Part shown: one piece after another, positions 24,540 to 37,331 of the stretch
Position numbering within the stretch: position 1 is the first letter of the stretch
Layout: each line of letters opens with the position of its first letter
Source of the DNA: Butyricicoccus pullicaecorum
GTDB lineage: Bacteria > Bacillota > Clostridia > Oscillospirales > Butyricicoccaceae
Length of the DNA: 64,000 nt
Assembly (NCBI GenBank): GCA_021531865.1
Contig: JAFBIW010000007.1
Location: forward strand, 59,104-123,103
Direction of reading: 5' to 3'
The notes under the pieces: generated by a model
Database searches by the model: none
What the model saw: the letters and a program-made list of their open reading frames with translations, nothing else
What the model was told of the DNA's origin: nothing
Translations under genes and position numbers: made by a program

Positions 24540-27404
24540 ATGCAAGACAAAATTTACGTCAAGGGTGCCCGTGTGCACAACCTCAAAAATATTGATCTCT
24601 CCATCCCGCGTGACAAGCTCGTCGTTCTGACCGGCCTGTCCGGCTCGGGCAAGTCCTCCCTCGCCTTCGACACGATCTACGCCGAGGGGCAGCGCCGCTA
24701 TGTCGAGTCCCTTTCCTCCTACGCCCGCCAATTCCTCGGGCAGATGGACAAGCCCGACGTCGACTACATCGACGGCCTCTCCCCCGCCATCTCGATCGAC
24801 CAGAAGACGACCTCCAAAAATCCCCGCTCGACCGTCGGCACGGTCACCGAGATTTACGACTACCTCCGTCTGCTCTGGGCGCGCATCGGCGTGCCCCATT
24901 GTCCGAAGTGCGGCAAGGAAATCCATCAGCAGACCATCGACCAGATCATCGACCAGCTCACCGCCCTGCCCGAGGGCACCAAGCTCCAGATCCTCGCGCC
25001 CGTCGTGCGCCAGCGCAAGGGCGAGCACGTCAAGGTCTTCGCTGACGCGCGCAAGTCGGGCTATGTCCGCGTGCGCGTGGATGGGAATCTCTACGATCTG
25101 TCCGAGGAAATCACCCTCGAAAAGAACAAAAAGCACTCCATTGAAATCGTCATCGACCGCGTCGTCATCCGCCCCGATGTGCGCTCCCGTCTGACCGATT
25201 CGGTCGAGACCGCGTCCGCCCTTTCGGGCGGTCTGGTGCTGGCCGACGTCATCGGCGGCGAGACCCTCTCCTTCTCGCAGAACTACGCCTGCGACGACTG
25301 CGGCATCTCGATCGAAGAGCTGACCCCGCGCATGTTCTCCTTCAACAACCCCTACGGCGCCTGCCCGACCTGCACCGGTCTGGGCATCCAGATGAAGATC
25401 GACCCCGACCGCATCCTCCCCAACCGCCGTCTGTCCATCAAGGAGGGCGCGATTCAGGCGTCCGGCTGGAACCGCGCCGACCCGGGCACGATCGCGGCGA
25501 TGTACTACGAGGCGCTCGGCGAAAAGTACGGCTTTACCCTCGACACCCCGATCTGCGACATCTCCCCCGCGGGCGTGGACGCTCTGCTTTACGGCACCGG
25601 GGGCGAGCCCCTGCCGCTCAAGGTCAAGCGCTTCGCGGGCGGCTCGATGAGCCAGCCCTTTGAGGGCATCGTCAACAACCTCGAACGCCGCTACCGCGAG
25701 ACCTCGAGCGACTACGCCCGCGCCGAAATCGAGGACTGCATGAGCGAGGTGCCCTGCCCGACCTGCCGCGGCCGCCGCCTGAAAAAGGAAATGCTGGCCG
25801 TCACCGTCGGCGGCATGAACATCGCGGAATACTGCGACCTTTCGGTCGGCAAGGCGATCGAATTTATGAAGGGACTCAAGCTGACCGAAATGCAGCACCG
25901 CATCGGTGACCGGGTCATCAAGGAGATCCTCGACCGGCTGGGCTTTTTGCAGTCGGTCGGCCTCGAATACCTCACCCTCTCCCGTTCCTCGGGCACGCTC
26001 TCGGGCGGCGAAAGCCAGCGCATCCGGCTGGCCACCCAGATCGGCTCCTCCCTGATGGGCGTGCTCTATATCCTCGATGAGCCGTCCATCGGTCTGCACC
26101 AGCGCGACAACGACAAGCTGCTCGATACCCTCAAGCGCCTGCGTGACTTAGGCAACACCCTGATCGTCGTCGAGCACGATGAGGACACGATGTACGCGGC
26201 GGACTATATCGTTGACATTGGCCCGGGCGCGGGTGTGCACGGCGGCGAGGTCGTCTTTCAGGGCACGGTCGACGAGATGCTGAAGGACGAAAAATCGATC
26301 ACGGGCGCGTACCTGAGCGGCCGGAGGTTCATCCCGGTGCCGCCCGTGCGGCGGCTGGGCAGCGGCAAGTGGCTGACCGTGCGCGGCGCGGCCGTCAACA
26401 ACCTGAAACACACCGATTTCTCCATCCCGCTCGGCACCCTCACCTGTGTCACCGGTGTGTCCGGCTCGGGCAAGTCGTCCTTTGTCAATGAAATCCTCTA
26501 TAAGAAGCTGGCCGCCGAGCTGAACGGCGCCAAGACCCGCGCGGGCGCGTTCGACGCGATTGAGGGGCTGGAATATCTCGACAAGGTCATCTGTATCGAC
26601 CAGTCGCCCATCGGCCGCACGCCCCGCTCCAACCCGGCGACCTACACCGGCGTGATGAACGACATCCGCGACCTGTTCGCCGCCACGCAGGACGCCAAGC
26701 TGCGCGGCTACGGCCCCGGACGGTTCTCCTTCAACGTCAAGGGCGGCCGGTGCGAGGCCTGCGCGGGCGACGGTCTCATCAAGATCGAAATGCACTTCCT
26801 GCCCGACGTCTACGTCCCCTGCGACGTGTGCAAGGGCAAGCGGTACAATAAGGAGACCCTTGAGGTGCGCTACAAGGGCAAGAATATTTATGACGTGCTC
26901 GATATGACGGTCGACGAGGCGGTCATCTTCTTCGAAAATGTGCCCAAGATCGCCCGCCGCATCCAGACCATGCAGGATGTCGGTCTGGGCTATATCAAGC
27001 TCGGCCAGTCCTCGACCACCCTGTCGGGCGGCGAAGCCCAGCGCGCCAAGCTGGCGACCGAGCTGTCCAAGCGCTCGACCGGCAAGACCATCTATATCCT
27101 CGACGAGCCGACCACCGGCCTGCACATCGCCGACGTGCACCGGCTGGTCGAGGTCTTGCAGCGGCTGGTCGAGGCGGGCAACACCGTCGTCGTCATCGAG
27201 CACAATCTGGACGTCATCAAGACCGCCGACTATATCCTCGACCTCGGCCCCGAGGGCGGCGACGGCGGCGGCGAGCTGGTCGCGGCGGGCACGCCCGAGC
27301 AGGTCGCCCAGTGCCCCCGCTCCTACACCGGACAGTACCTCGCGCGGATGCTCGAACGCGACAAAGCGCGCCAGAAGGCGGCGGAAACAGCCGAAACGGA
27401 ATAA
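24540..27404 (+). CDS. uvrA: Excinuclease ABC subunit A
   Basis: 954 residues; the damage-recognition ATPase of nucleotide excision repair. It has two ABC modules: the first Walker [10 protein letters not shown] near residue 33 with signature [12 protein letters not shown], the second GVSGSGKSS with [12 protein letters not shown]. Zinc modules are present as CPKCG (about 121), CDDCG...[12 protein letters not shown] and CEACAGDG...CDVCKGKRY. The start is ATG 24540 with GGAAAGG upstream; a longer in-frame start is not supported by family homology. It is the last gene of its unit, followed directly by the antitoxin-like RNA promoter. Confidence 0.97.
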   Translation: MQDKIYVKGARVHNLKNIDLSIPRDKLVVLTGLSGSGKSSLAFDTIYAEGQRRYVESLSSYARQFLGQMDKPDVDYIDGLSPAISIDQKTTSKNPRSTVGTVTEIYDYLRLLWARIGVPHCPKCGKEIHQQTIDQIIDQLTALPEGTKLQILAPVVRQRKGEHVKVFADARKSGYVRVRVDGNLYDLSEEITLEKNKKHSIEIVIDRVVIRPDVRSRLTDSVETASALSGGLVLADVIGGETLSFSQNYACDDCGISIEELTPRMFSFNNPYGACPTCTGLGIQMKIDPDRILPNRRLSIKEGAIQASGWNRADPGTIAAMYYEALGEKYGFTLDTPICDISPAGVDALLYGTGGEPLPLKVKRFAGGSMSQPFEGIVNNLERRYRETSSDYARAEIEDCMSEVPCPTCRGRRLKKEMLAVTVGGMNIAEYCDLSVGKAIEFMKGLKLTEMQHRIGDRVIKEILDRLGFLQSVGLEYLTLSRSSGTLSGGESQRIRLATQIGSSLMGVLYILDEPSIGLHQRDNDKLLDTLKRLRDLGNTLIVVEHDEDTMYAADYIVDIGPGAGVHGGEVVFQGTVDEMLKDEKSITGAYLSGRRFIPVPPVRRLGSGKWLTVRGAAVNNLKHTDFSIPLGTLTCVTGVSGSGKSSFVNEILYKKLAAELNGAKTRAGAFDAIEGLEYLDKVICIDQSPIGRTPRSNPATYTGVMNDIRDLFAATQDAKLRGYGPGRFSFNVKGGRCEACAGDGLIKIEMHFLPDVYVPCDVCKGKRYNKETLEVRYKGKNIYDVLDMTVDEAVIFFENVPKIARRIQTMQDVGLGYIKLGQSSTTLSGGEAQRAKLATELSKRSTGKTIYILDEPTTGLHIADVHRLVEVLQRLVEAGNTVVVIEHNLDVIKTADYILDLGPEGGDGGGELVAAGTPEQVAQCPRSYTGQYLARMLERDKARQKAAETAETE

Positions 27405-27413
27405 AAAAGCGCC

Positions 27414-27442
27414 TTGACAAAGCCAAGGCGCGGGCGTATACT
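27414..27442 (+). promoter_or_regulatory. Consensus promoter of solitary antitoxin-like RNA
   Basis: TTGACA 27414-27419 and TATACT 27437-27442, 17-base spacer. The spacer contains CGCGGGCG just before the -10, identical to the promoter at 39911-39939 (- strand). The -35 lies inside a hairpin (GCGCCTTG with CAAGGCGC, 27410-27430) that would act as a terminator for transcripts arriving from the right. Confidence 0.88.
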
Positions 27443-27448
27443 GAAGGT

Positions 27449-27544
27449 AACAGGAGGGCACCGTGAGCGGTGTTTTTACCTCCTTGATTTCGCAGTTAGA
27501 AAATGACCGCTACTTTACCAGAGGGAGCGGTCATTTTTCTTTTT
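27449..27544 (+). ncRNA. Solitary antitoxin-like RNA (paralogue of the type I antitoxin at 39810-39904)
   Basis: About 96 nt. The order of elements matches the antitoxin RNA at 39904-39810: GGAGG, then a hairpin (CACCG with CGGTG), then GTTTTTACCTCC, then a terminator made of AAAATGACCGCT (27500-27511) and AGCGGTCATTTT (27526-27537) followed by a T-rich run. Its ACCTCCTT is fully complementary to AAGGAGGT, the ribosome site of the holin-like toxin at 39732. No toxin frame exists on the opposite strand; the position where it should lie is occupied by a dispersed repeat. A GTG frame after AGGAGG could be read, but it runs through the terminator and is not supported. Confidence 0.75.
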
Positions 27545-27776
27545 GTTCGTGCGGCGGCTGGCGTTTTTTCTTTAGGAAACGAATTTTCTTGTCAACCCAA
27601 ACCGGGGAACCTACGGTTCTCTGGTTTGGGAATCCGGTCTCCCTTGTCCCTGTCCGGGGCACGGTTACGCATCCGTCCGGTCGTCGGTCACCAGTTTGCG
27701 AACTGGTGAGCCGCGCCGGAACTCCGCGAAGGGCACGAACTTGACCGCAAAATCGACGGCCACTGTGAATCGACAC
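27545..27776 (+). repeat. Structured dispersed repeat, copy 1
   Basis: Shares long blocks with copies at 43431-43662 (same strand) and 43899-44083 (opposite strand). It contains a 14-bp hairpin with a 3-base TAC loop (27598-27611 with 27615-27628) and a 9-bp hairpin with TGCG loop (27688-27709). The latter carries compensatory changes between copies. It begins right after the terminator of the solitary antitoxin-like RNA. No open frame is conserved between copies. Confidence 0.85.
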
Positions 27777-27885
27777 GCGTGGATGCTTGCGCGAGCCTTC
27801 ATGGAGGGTGACACGCAATTTCGCAGACGTTCGTGCGAGCGTGCATGGAGGGTGGTTCGTTGCCGCGCGGATGTTTTTGCAAAAA
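27777..27885 (+). repeat. Two and a half units of a ~44-bp tandem repeat
   Basis: The motif CATGGAGGGTG recurs at 27800 and 27844, 44 bases apart, with GCGAG before it and GGTTCGTTGCCGCG after it. The same unit follows copy 2 of the dispersed repeat (43663-43800). Confidence 0.65.
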
Positions 27886-27891
27886 AGCAAA

Positions 27892-27924
27892 CAAAAAGAG
27901 CCTCAAACGAGGCTCTTTTTTGTT
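27892..27924. terminator. Terminator of ridA (bidirectional)
   Basis: AAAAAGAGCCTC and GAGGCTCTTTTT pair over 12 bp around AAAC, with A and T runs on both sides; it lies ten bases beyond the ridA stop. Confidence 0.9.
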
Positions 27925-27933
27925 TTTCTGCAA

Positions 27934-28311
27934 TTACTTGACCGCGATGCACTCGACCTCGAGCTTTGCGCCCATCGGCAGCGCCGCGACCGCGAAGCAG
28001 GAGCGCGCCGGTGCGCCCTCGGGGAAATACTTGCCGTAAACCGCGTTGAACGCCGCAAAATCGGCAAGATCTGCCAGGAAGCAGGTGGTCTTGACGATGC
28101 GGTCCATGCCGACGCCGCCCTGCGCCAGCACCATCTTCAGGTTCTGCATGACCTGCTCGGCCTGACCCTCGATGGTGTCGGCCTCGATCTTGCCCGACTT
28201 CGGGTTGATCGGAATCTGACCGGAGGTGAAGATATAGCCGTCGGTCTCGATCGCCTGAGAGTACGGGCCGATGGCCGCCGGGGCCAGAACGGTGGAAATT
28301 ACTTTTTTCAT
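27934..28311 (-). CDS. ridA: Reactive intermediate/imine deaminase RidA
   Basis: 125 residues, normal for RidA (YjgF/UK114). It hydrolyses reactive enamine/imine products of PLP enzymes such as threonine dehydratase. Family motifs are GPYSQAI, YIFTSGQIPINP, and RSCFAVAALPMGAKLEVECIA with the active-site Arg (in PARSCF). The second of two nearby ATGs was chosen: the first has its ribosome site too close, the second has AAAGG about 12 bases upstream and matches the usual N-terminus. Confidence 0.95.
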   Translation of the reverse strand: MKKVISTVLAPAAIGPYSQAIETDGYIFTSGQIPINPKSGKIEADTIEGQAEQVMQNLKMVLAQGGVGMDRIVKTTCFLADLADFAAFNAVYGKYFPEGAPARSCFAVAALPMGAKLEVECIAVK

Positions 28312-28358
28312 CGCTGATTTCATCCTTTCAAAGCGCCTGATGGCGCATACTGCTGTTT

Positions 28359-28387
28359 ATTGTACCCCATACCTTTTATAAATGCAA
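28359..28387 (-). promoter_or_regulatory. Promoter of ridA
   Basis: TTGCAT and TACAAT on the - strand, 17-base spacer, about 48 bases before the ridA ATG. Confidence 0.75.
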
Positions 28388-28454
28388 GCGTAAATTCACC
28401 AAAAACTGCGCAAAAATGCACCATTTTTCATAGCACTTCGGGCGGACGCGGCGC

Positions 28455-30269
<1,815 letters not shown>

Positions 30270-30400
30270 AATGCCTCCTGAAAAGTGGAACAGAGCTTTA
30301 TTTTTTCACGAATACTATTATATCCAGTTGTCTGCCGGATTTCCAGCCGCCAAATGGTCAAAATTGCCCGAATTCTGCCCGAAGTTTCTGTGAAAAAGAG

Positions 30401-30429
30401 AAAAGACCATCGCAAAAGCGATGGTCTTT
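30401..30429 (-). terminator. Terminator of tRNA-Gln
   Basis: AAAGACCATCGC and GCGATGGTCTTT form a 12-bp stem around a 4-base loop, followed on the - strand by TTCTCTTTTT. Confidence 0.88.
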
Positions 30430-30432
30430 CAG

Positions 30433-30506
30433 TGGCAGCCGGACAAGGATTCGAACCCAGACAAACAGAGTCAGAGTCTGTCGTGCTACCATTACACAAT
30501 CCGGCT
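30433..30506 (-). tRNA. tRNA-Gln (anticodon CTG)
   Basis: 74 nt including encoded CCA. The acceptor stem AGCCGGA/TCCGGCT, the anticodon arm ACAGA-CTCTGAC-TCTGT and the T arm with GGTTCGAATCC are all present. The anticodon CTG reads CAG. It has its own promoter and terminator. Confidence 0.95.
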
Positions 30507-30548
30507 ATCTTCGCCATGCGGCGGTCTTGACCGCTGCTGACGAAGATT

Positions 30549-30577
30549 ATTATACCCAACGGGAGGGGAAAAGTCAA
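30549..30577 (-). promoter_or_regulatory. Promoter of tRNA-Gln
   Basis: TTGACT and TATAAT, 17-base spacer, about 43 bases before the tRNA 5' end. Confidence 0.85.
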
Positions 30578-30605
30578 GGTATTTTTTCGGTTTTTCAGAA
30601 ATTTT

Positions 30606-30638
30606 TTGAAAAAGACCGCTGCGGGGCGTATGCCCCGC
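30606..30638 (-). terminator. Terminator of the phage-derived lysis cassette
   Basis: GCGGGGC and GCCCCGC with an ATAC loop on the - strand, followed by AGCGGTCTTTTTC. It lies immediately after the lysozyme stop. Confidence 0.8.
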
Positions 30639-30639
30639 C

Positions 30640-31410
30640 CTACGCGTCGTACACGCCGGCGCGGTCGTTGATGACGAGCGCGCGCACGAGGTCGTGCGAC
30701 AGATCGACCCGCCCGTCCGGCTCGGGCCGCAGAAGCCCGCGCGAAATGAGCTTGTCCACCGTCGCCCGTCCCCATTCGGGCACGTCCTTCGGATATCGGT
30801 AAACCGCCATTTTCTTCTCCTCCTTCTTCCATGCTGTGCGGCAGACGTTCCGGTCGACCTTGCCGGTCACGCCGTCGACCCGTCCCGCGTCGGTGTACTG
30901 CCAGACGTCGTACTGCCCGTTGTAGGTCAGCTTGTCCGCCCACTGGGCGACCCAGACCGCGTCCGCGTCCACCTTGATATAGTCCGTAAGCCAGCTCTTG
31001 GAGGCGTACACCCCGCATTTTCGTCCGGACGCCCGGATTTCGTCCACGAACGCCTGTGTGATGGCCGAGACGTTCCGCTTGGTGAACGGGAAGCCGTGCT
31101 TCTTTTTGTAGCCGTCCGCGTCCTCCATGTCGAACCAGACCGGCTGGTCGAGCGCCCGGCCGTTCAGCACGGCGAGCAAATGCTGCGCCTCGCGGCGGGC
31201 GTCCGCCGGGGTGAGCGCGTAGCTGTAATGATACGCGCCCACGAGCAGACCGGCGCGGCGTGCGCCCTGATAATTTTCGTCGAAGCGGTCGTCCACGCCC
31301 GACTTTCCGTAGGCCGCGCGCAGAATCGCAAAGCGAATGCCCGCACGCGCCGCTTTTTCCCAGTCAACCGCCCCGTTGTGGCGGCTGACGTCGATTCCCT
31401 GCAGCTTCAT
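30640..31410 (-). CDS. Glycoside hydrolase family 25 lysozyme (phage-type endolysin)
   Basis: 256 residues. The GH25 catalytic domain spans about residues 1-190: GIDVSRHNGAVDWEKA carries the first catalytic Asp, and WFDMEDADGYKK holds the DxE pair. It cleaves the beta-1,4 bond between N-acetylmuramic acid and N-acetylglucosamine. The C-terminal 60 residues (PEWGRATVDKLISRG...) form a small helical module of the kind seen in Clostridial prophage lysins, likely for wall binding. There is no signal peptide, consistent with holin-dependent export. The start overlaps the holin-like stop; AAAGGAG precedes it. Confidence 0.92.
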   Translation of the reverse strand: MKLQGIDVSRHNGAVDWEKAARAGIRFAILRAAYGKSGVDDRFDENYQGARRAGLLVGAYHYSYALTPADARREAQHLLAVLNGRALDQPVWFDMEDADGYKKKHGFPFTKRNVSAITQAFVDEIRASGRKCGVYASKSWLTDYIKVDADAVWVAQWADKLTYNGQYDVWQYTDAGRVDGVTGKVDRNVCRTAWKKEEKKMAVYRYPKDVPEWGRATVDKLISRGLLRPEPDGRVDLSHDLVRALVINDRAGVYDA

Positions 31411-31583
31411 TCGTGCGGCTCCTTTCGCGTGAAGTAATAGGTCACGATCGCCGTCACGATGGACGCGACAAACTCGGGCGGCATCGCGACGTTGTTGCGG
31501 ATGGCCTGCACGCACACGACTGTGATCAGCGCGAACGTCACGATGCTCTTGACGTCCAGCAGCCTCATGAGTCTCTCCTTCAT
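31407..31583 (-). CDS. Small holin-like membrane protein
   Basis: 58 residues, too short for most gene callers. One clear membrane span (about residues 14-30, IVTFALITVVCVQAI) and a second weaker one (about 36-52, EFVASIVTAIVTYYF) are followed by a charged TRKEPHE tail. Size, topology and position immediately before a lysozyme gene (overlap of 3 bases) fit a phage holin. Two starts are possible, both with ribosome sites; the upstream one overlaps the preceding stop by ATGA. Confidence 0.75.
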   Translation of the reverse strand: MKERLMRLLDVKSIVTFALITVVCVQAIRNNVAMPPEFVASIVTAIVTYYFTRKEPHE

Positions 31584-31813
31584 GGCTTCCCTCCTCTCAT
31601 CAGCGCTTCGAGGTCAGCGATCCGGTGGTTCGCCACCTTGATCTGCTCCTCGACGACCGGCATTCGCCGGGCGAAATTGTTGTGCTCCCGCACCTCGCGG
31701 GTCAGCTCCTCCAGCCGGGTCTCGGTCACGGCCTGCGAGCGGCTGTTCGAAATGAGCACGCCCGCCAGTGTCCCGAGTCCGGTTAGGATGGATACGATGA
31801 TTTCAGTCGGCAT
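31580..31813 (-). CDS. XhlA-like phage lysis-cassette protein
   Basis: 77 residues: an N-terminal membrane segment (about 3-20, TEIIVSILTGLGTLAGVLI) followed by a coiled coil (about 30-72, TETRLEELTREVREHNNFAR). This matches the small helper proteins next to holins in Bacillus and Clostridium prophages (XhlA type). It overlaps the holin-like gene by 4 bases. The family role is assistance in membrane disruption or lysin release; here that is inferred from size and position. Confidence 0.65.
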   Translation of the reverse strand: MPTEIIVSILTGLGTLAGVLISNSRSQAVTETRLEELTREVREHNNFARRMPVVEEQIKVANHRIADLEALMRGGKP

Positions 31814-31831
31814 TCCCGTGTCACCTCCCCA

Positions 31832-32143
31832 TCAGGTCGCGCCGCCGCCCATATTCCGGTAAAAATAGCCCAGATTGCAGACGATATCGATGTTCTTGAC
31901 ATAGTAGGTGTAGGAGTTTGATGTTGTGGACGGGTAGCCCATGCGGTATTGGCGGTTTTTCGTGTAAACGCCGTTGCCGTAAATGATCAGGGGCGCGCTG
32001 TGCTCGGTGTTGTACGGGGACGTGATCCATTCCTCCCACGTCATGCCCTTCTGAAAGGTGTAGGTCGCACTGCGAAATGTGAAGGTATACTCCTCCGCTG
32101 CGCCGCCCGAACCGGCGGAAATCGAATTGACGATCATTTGCAT
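31832..32143 (-). CDS. Small phage structural-like protein
   Basis: 103 residues, rich in Tyr, Thr, Ser and Gly (TFTFRSATYTFQKGMTWEEW...). No transmembrane segment or signal peptide. The short WEEWITSPYNT motif is a typical element of small phage tail/baseplate-associated proteins located between fibre and lysis genes, but I cannot name a family. It follows the collagen-like fibre by 5 bases, so it is likely co-translated with it and may be a fibre accessory or receptor-binding protein. Confidence 0.6.
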   Translation of the reverse strand: MQMIVNSISAGSGGAAEEYTFTFRSATYTFQKGMTWEEWITSPYNTEHSAPLIIYGNGVYTKNRQYRMGYPSTTSNSYTYYVKNIDIVCNLGYFYRNMGGGAT

Positions 32144-32148
32144 TCACC

Positions 32149-34308
<2,160 letters not shown>

Positions 34309-34423
34309 AGGACCCCTCCTTGCTCCGAACGACCGTTTCTACTCCTATTTTATGCGGCTTCGCCCGGCTGTTCCACCCGGCGTTTGTCCGGTGTGTTTTG
34401 TCCGGAGGAAGGTCACAAAAAAC

Positions 34424-34452
34424 GCAAAAAAAGAGCCGCCAAACGGCGGCTC
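34424..34452 (-). terminator. Terminator of pyrE
   Basis: GAGCCGCC and GGCGGCTC around an AAAC-type loop; the - strand reads into T7. Confidence 0.88.
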
Positions 34453-34478
34453 CCGGTTATTTTTCCTCTTTTTCAGTC

Positions 34479-35141
34479 TTAAAAGACGCAGTACTGCGCC
34501 ATGTAGGACTCCATCAGCGGCAGGATGTCGCCGTAGGTGCCCTGCTCCTTGAGGTACTCGTAGATGTCCTGCACGGTGATGAGCGCGTGCACGCGGATGC
34601 CGAATTCCTCGCCGACCTCCATCACAGCGGTCTTGCCCGGGGTCTGGCCGACCTCGCAGCGGTTGACCGAGATGAACATATCGGTGACCTTGACGTTCGC
34701 GCAGGACTGGAGCACGGGCATGGTCTCGCGGATCGCGGTGCCCGCCGTGATGACGTCCTCGATGATGATGACGCGGTCGCCGTCCTTGGGCTTGTAGCCG
34801 ACGATGCTGCCGCCCTCGCCGTGATCCTTGGCCTCCTTGCGGTTGAAGAAGAAGGGCTTGTCGATGCCGTAGTTGCGCGCGAGCGCACCCGCGACCGAGG
34901 TCGCCAGCGGGATACCCTTGTAGGCCGGGCCGAACATGGCGTCGAAGTCCTCGCCCAGCGTCTCCTTGACGAGCGCGGCGTAGAACTCGCCCAGACGGGA
35001 GGACTGGAGACCGGTCTTATAGTTGCCGGTGTTGACGAAATACGGGGTGTTGCGGCCCGATTTGGTGACGAAATTGCCGAAGCGCAGCACGTCCGCGCCC
35101 ATCATAAATTCAATAAATTCCTTTTTTGCAGCGGTCAGCAT
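34479..35141 (-). CDS. pyrE: Orotate phosphoribosyltransferase
   Basis: 220 residues. It transfers phosphoribose from PRPP to orotate, forming OMP. The PRPP-binding motif is VIIIEDVITAGTAIRE (about 120-135); the flexible-loop region FNRKEAKDHGEGG precedes it. MLTAAKK was chosen as start; an in-frame TTG four codons upstream has its ribosome site too close. It is separate from pyrK/pyrD, which lie 6 kb away. It has its own promoter (TTAAAA-17-TATAAT at 35176-35204). Confidence 0.95.
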   Translation of the reverse strand: MLTAAKKEFIEFMMGADVLRFGNFVTKSGRNTPYFVNTGNYKTGLQSSRLGEFYAALVKETLGEDFDAMFGPAYKGIPLATSVAGALARNYGIDKPFFFNRKEAKDHGEGGSIVGYKPKDGDRVIIIEDVITAGTAIRETMPVLQSCANVKVTDMFISVNRCEVGQTPGKTAVMEVGEEFGIRVHALITVQDIYEYLKEQGTYGDILPLMESYMAQYCVF

Positions 35142-35244
35142 AGTGCAGAACAACCTTTCTCGCGGTATTTTTTATATTATACCACAGGTCTGCGGAAATT
35201 TTAAGACATGATGCGCATTTTCTTACAGAAATGTGCGGATGCGC

Positions 35245-35275
35245 AAAAAAAAGAGACAGGCCGGAGCCTGTCCCT
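35245..35275 (-). terminator. Terminator of rplJ-rplL
   Basis: GACAGGC and GCCTGTC around a 4-base loop (35255-35272), followed on the - strand by TCTTTTTTTT. Confidence 0.88.
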
Positions 35276-35298
35276 TTCGATGTTCAGATGGGGTAAGA

Positions 35299-35667
35299 TT
35301 ACTTGAGGGTAACCTTTGCGCCAGCCTCTTCGAGCTGCGCCTTGATCGCCTCGGCGTCTTCCTTGGAAGCAGCCTCCTTGATGATGGCCGGAGCGCCGTC
35401 AACCTTCTCCTTGGCTTCCTTCAGGCCCAGGCCGGTGATGGCACGGACAACCTTGATGACGTTGATCTTGGAAGCGCCAGCCTCGGTCAGCTCTACGTCA
35501 AACTCGGTCTTCTCCTCAGCAGCCGGAGCAGCAGCGCCAGCGCCAGCGCCAGCAACGGCAACGGGCATCGCGGATACGCCGAACTCTTCCTCCAGAGCCT
35601 TAACCAGCTCAGCCAGCTCCAGGACCTTCAGGCCCTTTACAGCTTCCATAATCTCTGCAACAGTCAT
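35299..35667 (-). CDS. rplL: 50S ribosomal protein L7/L12
   Basis: 122 residues: N-terminal dimerisation helices ([21 protein letters not shown]), an Ala-rich hinge ([13 protein letters not shown], about 38-52), and the C-terminal factor-binding domain ([21 protein letters not shown]). It forms the ribosomal stalk with L10 and recruits translational GTPases. GGAGG lies nine bases before the ATG. It follows rplJ by 59 bases. Confidence 0.98.
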   Translation of the reverse strand: MTVAEIMEAVKGLKVLELAELVKALEEEFGVSAMPVAVAGAGAGAAAPAAEEKTEFDVELTEAGASKINVIKVVRAITGLGLKEAKEKVDGAPAIIKEAASKEDAEAIKAQLEEAGAKVTLK

Positions 35668-35726
35668 GGTATAAACCTCCAATTTACAAATTTAAGTGAA
35701 AAAATATAGGGTTTGAAAACGCTGAA

Positions 35727-36281
35727 TTACTCAGCAGCGGCCTCTTCCTTGGGAGCAACCAGGGTGGAGACCAGCGCTTCCTGATCCTCAGTCTTCTTGG
35801 CGATATTGTCAAGCGCAATGACGAGCTGAGTGATCGGGAAATTGAAGCCATACAGAACCTGAGCGATGAGGCCTTCCTTGGACGGCATCTCAGCCAGCTT
35901 CATAACTTCCTCGACCGGGATGGCCTCGCCCTCGAGATAGCCGGCCTTCAGCTTGAAGTTATCATGCTTCTTGGCGAACTCGTTCAGAATCTTGGCGGGA
36001 GCGACGACATCGTCGGTGGTGCTGATCGCGAGCGCGGTGGTGCCGTTGAGGTGCTCTTCGAACGCGTCGAAGCCCAGCTCCTTGGCAGCAAAACGCAGCA
36101 TGGTATTCTTTACAACAGCGTATTCAACGCCGGCTTCGCGCAGATCGTGGCGGAGCTTGGTATCGTCTGCAACGTTGATACCCTTGTAATCGACCAGAAC
36201 GCCCGCGGGGCTGTTCTTGATCTTCTCAACCAGAGAAGCGACCAGTGCCTTCTTTTCTTCCAGAACCTTTGCGTTAGGCAT
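35727..36281 (-). CDS. rplJ: 50S ribosomal protein L10
   Basis: 184 residues, with an N-terminal rRNA-binding globular domain (KALVASLVEKIKNSPAGVLVDYKGI) and a C-terminal helix that binds L7/L12 dimers. It represses its own operon by binding the leader. The ATG follows GGAGGTGAAACAAG. A 150-nt leader with its own promoter precedes it. Confidence 0.97.
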   Translation of the reverse strand: MPNAKVLEEKKALVASLVEKIKNSPAGVLVDYKGINVADDTKLRHDLREAGVEYAVVKNTMLRFAAKELGFDAFEEHLNGTTALAISTTDDVVAPAKILNEFAKKHDNFKLKAGYLEGEAIPVEEVMKLAEMPSKEGLIAQVLYGFNFPITQLVIALDNIAKKTEDQEALVSTLVAPKEEAAAE

Positions 36282-36430
36282 CTTGTTTCACCTCCATGAA
36301 AAATAAAGTACCCTCTTGTGCAAAGACACAAGAGGGCACACAAACGTCATAAAATGAATCTGTGCTGACCTCGGCGGGCGGCGGGAAAGCGCCTTTAAGC
36401 CTTGCGGCTGCCTGCTGTCTTTGACCAAGC
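36282..36430 (-). promoter_or_regulatory. Ribosomal protein L10 leader (autoregulatory mRNA structure)
   Basis: The - strand leader contains GACAGCAGGCAGCCG, a GC-rich pairing region and the conserved CCGCCGAGGT, the pattern of Firmicute L10 leaders. It ends in a strong attenuator-like hairpin (CCCTCTTGTG with CACAAGAGGG, 36311-36336) followed by TACTTTATTTTT. L10(L12)4 bound to the leader would favour termination before rplJ. Confidence 0.85.
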
Positions 36431-36436
36431 TATTAA

Positions 36437-36465
36437 ATTGTAGCATGGAACATCCGAAATGTCAA
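36437..36465 (-). promoter_or_regulatory. Promoter of rplJ-rplL
   Basis: TTGACA and TACAAT on the - strand, 17-base spacer, about 150 bases before rplJ, at the start of the L10 leader. Confidence 0.88.
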
Positions 36466-36541
36466 CACATTTTCCAAAAAATCCGAAAAATATTTCAGAT
36501 TGATCCGAACCGGGCGGAATTTGCAGCGCAAGCGCTGAAAA

Positions 36542-37237
36542 TTACTCGGAAACCTTGGCCGCGTTGATCTTGACGCCGGGGCCCATGGTGGACGCGACGA
36601 CGCAGGACTTGATATACTGGCCCTTGGCAGCCGCCGGCTTGGCCTTGATGATGGCGCCCATCAGCGCGCGGAAGTTGTCCTCCAGCTTCTCGGGGCCGAA
36701 GGAAGCCTTGCCGATCGGGCAGTGGATGATGTTGGTCTTGTCCAGACGGTACTCGATCTTACCGGCCTTGGACTCACGAACGGCCTTGGCGACATCCATG
36801 GAAACGGTGCCTGCCTTGGGGTTCGGCATCAGGCCCTTGGGGCCCAGGATCTTACCGAGGCGGCCGACAACGCCCATCATATCGGGAGTCGCGATGACCA
36901 CGTCGTAATCGAAGAAGTTCTCCTTCTGGATCTTCTCGACCATATCCATTTCGCCAACGTACTCTGCGCCGGCCTCACGGGCTTCGTCAGCCTTGGGACC
37001 CTTCGCGAATACCAGAACGCGAACCTGCTTGCCGGTGCCGTGGGGCAGAACGATCGCGCCGCGAACCTGCTGGTCTGCATGGCGGGAGTCAACGCCCAGC
37101 TTGACATGGAGCTCAACGGTCTCGTCGAACTTGGCCTTGGCGGTGGAGACAACGGTTGCAAGCGCGTCAGCGGGATCGTACAGCTTGGAACGATCGACCA
37201 GCTTTGCGCTCTCTACATACTTTTTACCTTTGCGCAC
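36542..37237 (-). CDS. rplA: 50S ribosomal protein L1
   Basis: 231 residues, normal length. It binds 23S rRNA at the mobile L1 stalk that guides deacylated tRNA out. Typical stretches: [20 protein letters not shown] at the start, [40 protein letters not shown]. It lies after rplK in the standard nusG-rplK-rplA order. Confidence 0.98.
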   Translation of the reverse strand: MRKGKKYVESAKLVDRSKLYDPADALATVVSTAKAKFDETVELHVKLGVDSRHADQQVRGAIVLPHGTGKQVRVLVFAKGPKADEAREAGAEYVGEMDMVEKIQKENFFDYDVVIATPDMMGVVGRLGKILGPKGLMPNPKAGTVSMDVAKAVRESKAGKIEYRLDKTNIIHCPIGKASFGPEKLEDNFRALMGAIIKAKPAAAKGQYIKSCVVASTMGPGVKINAAKVSE

Positions 37238-37331
37238 AATAATATCCTCCTTTAGTGGTACTGCGGGAATTTCCCTCCCACTTAGACGGCCATTTTGCCG
37301 TCAAACAAAACGATTAAACTTCAGTTTCAGA

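Noticed and set aside
27598..27709. Integron attC site
   Set aside because: The hairpins lack the attC core bases and unpaired recognition positions, and there is no integrase or cassette array.
27463..27744. A 93-codon frame starting with GTG after AGGAGG
   Set aside because: It reads through the terminator hairpin of the antitoxin-like RNA and into the dispersed repeat; the corresponding antitoxin at 39904-39810 has no such frame.
30433..30640. Prophage attachment site in tRNA-Gln
   Set aside because: The phage-like genes lie on the 5' side of the tRNA, no duplicated tRNA 3' end was seen on the other side, and no integrase is present.
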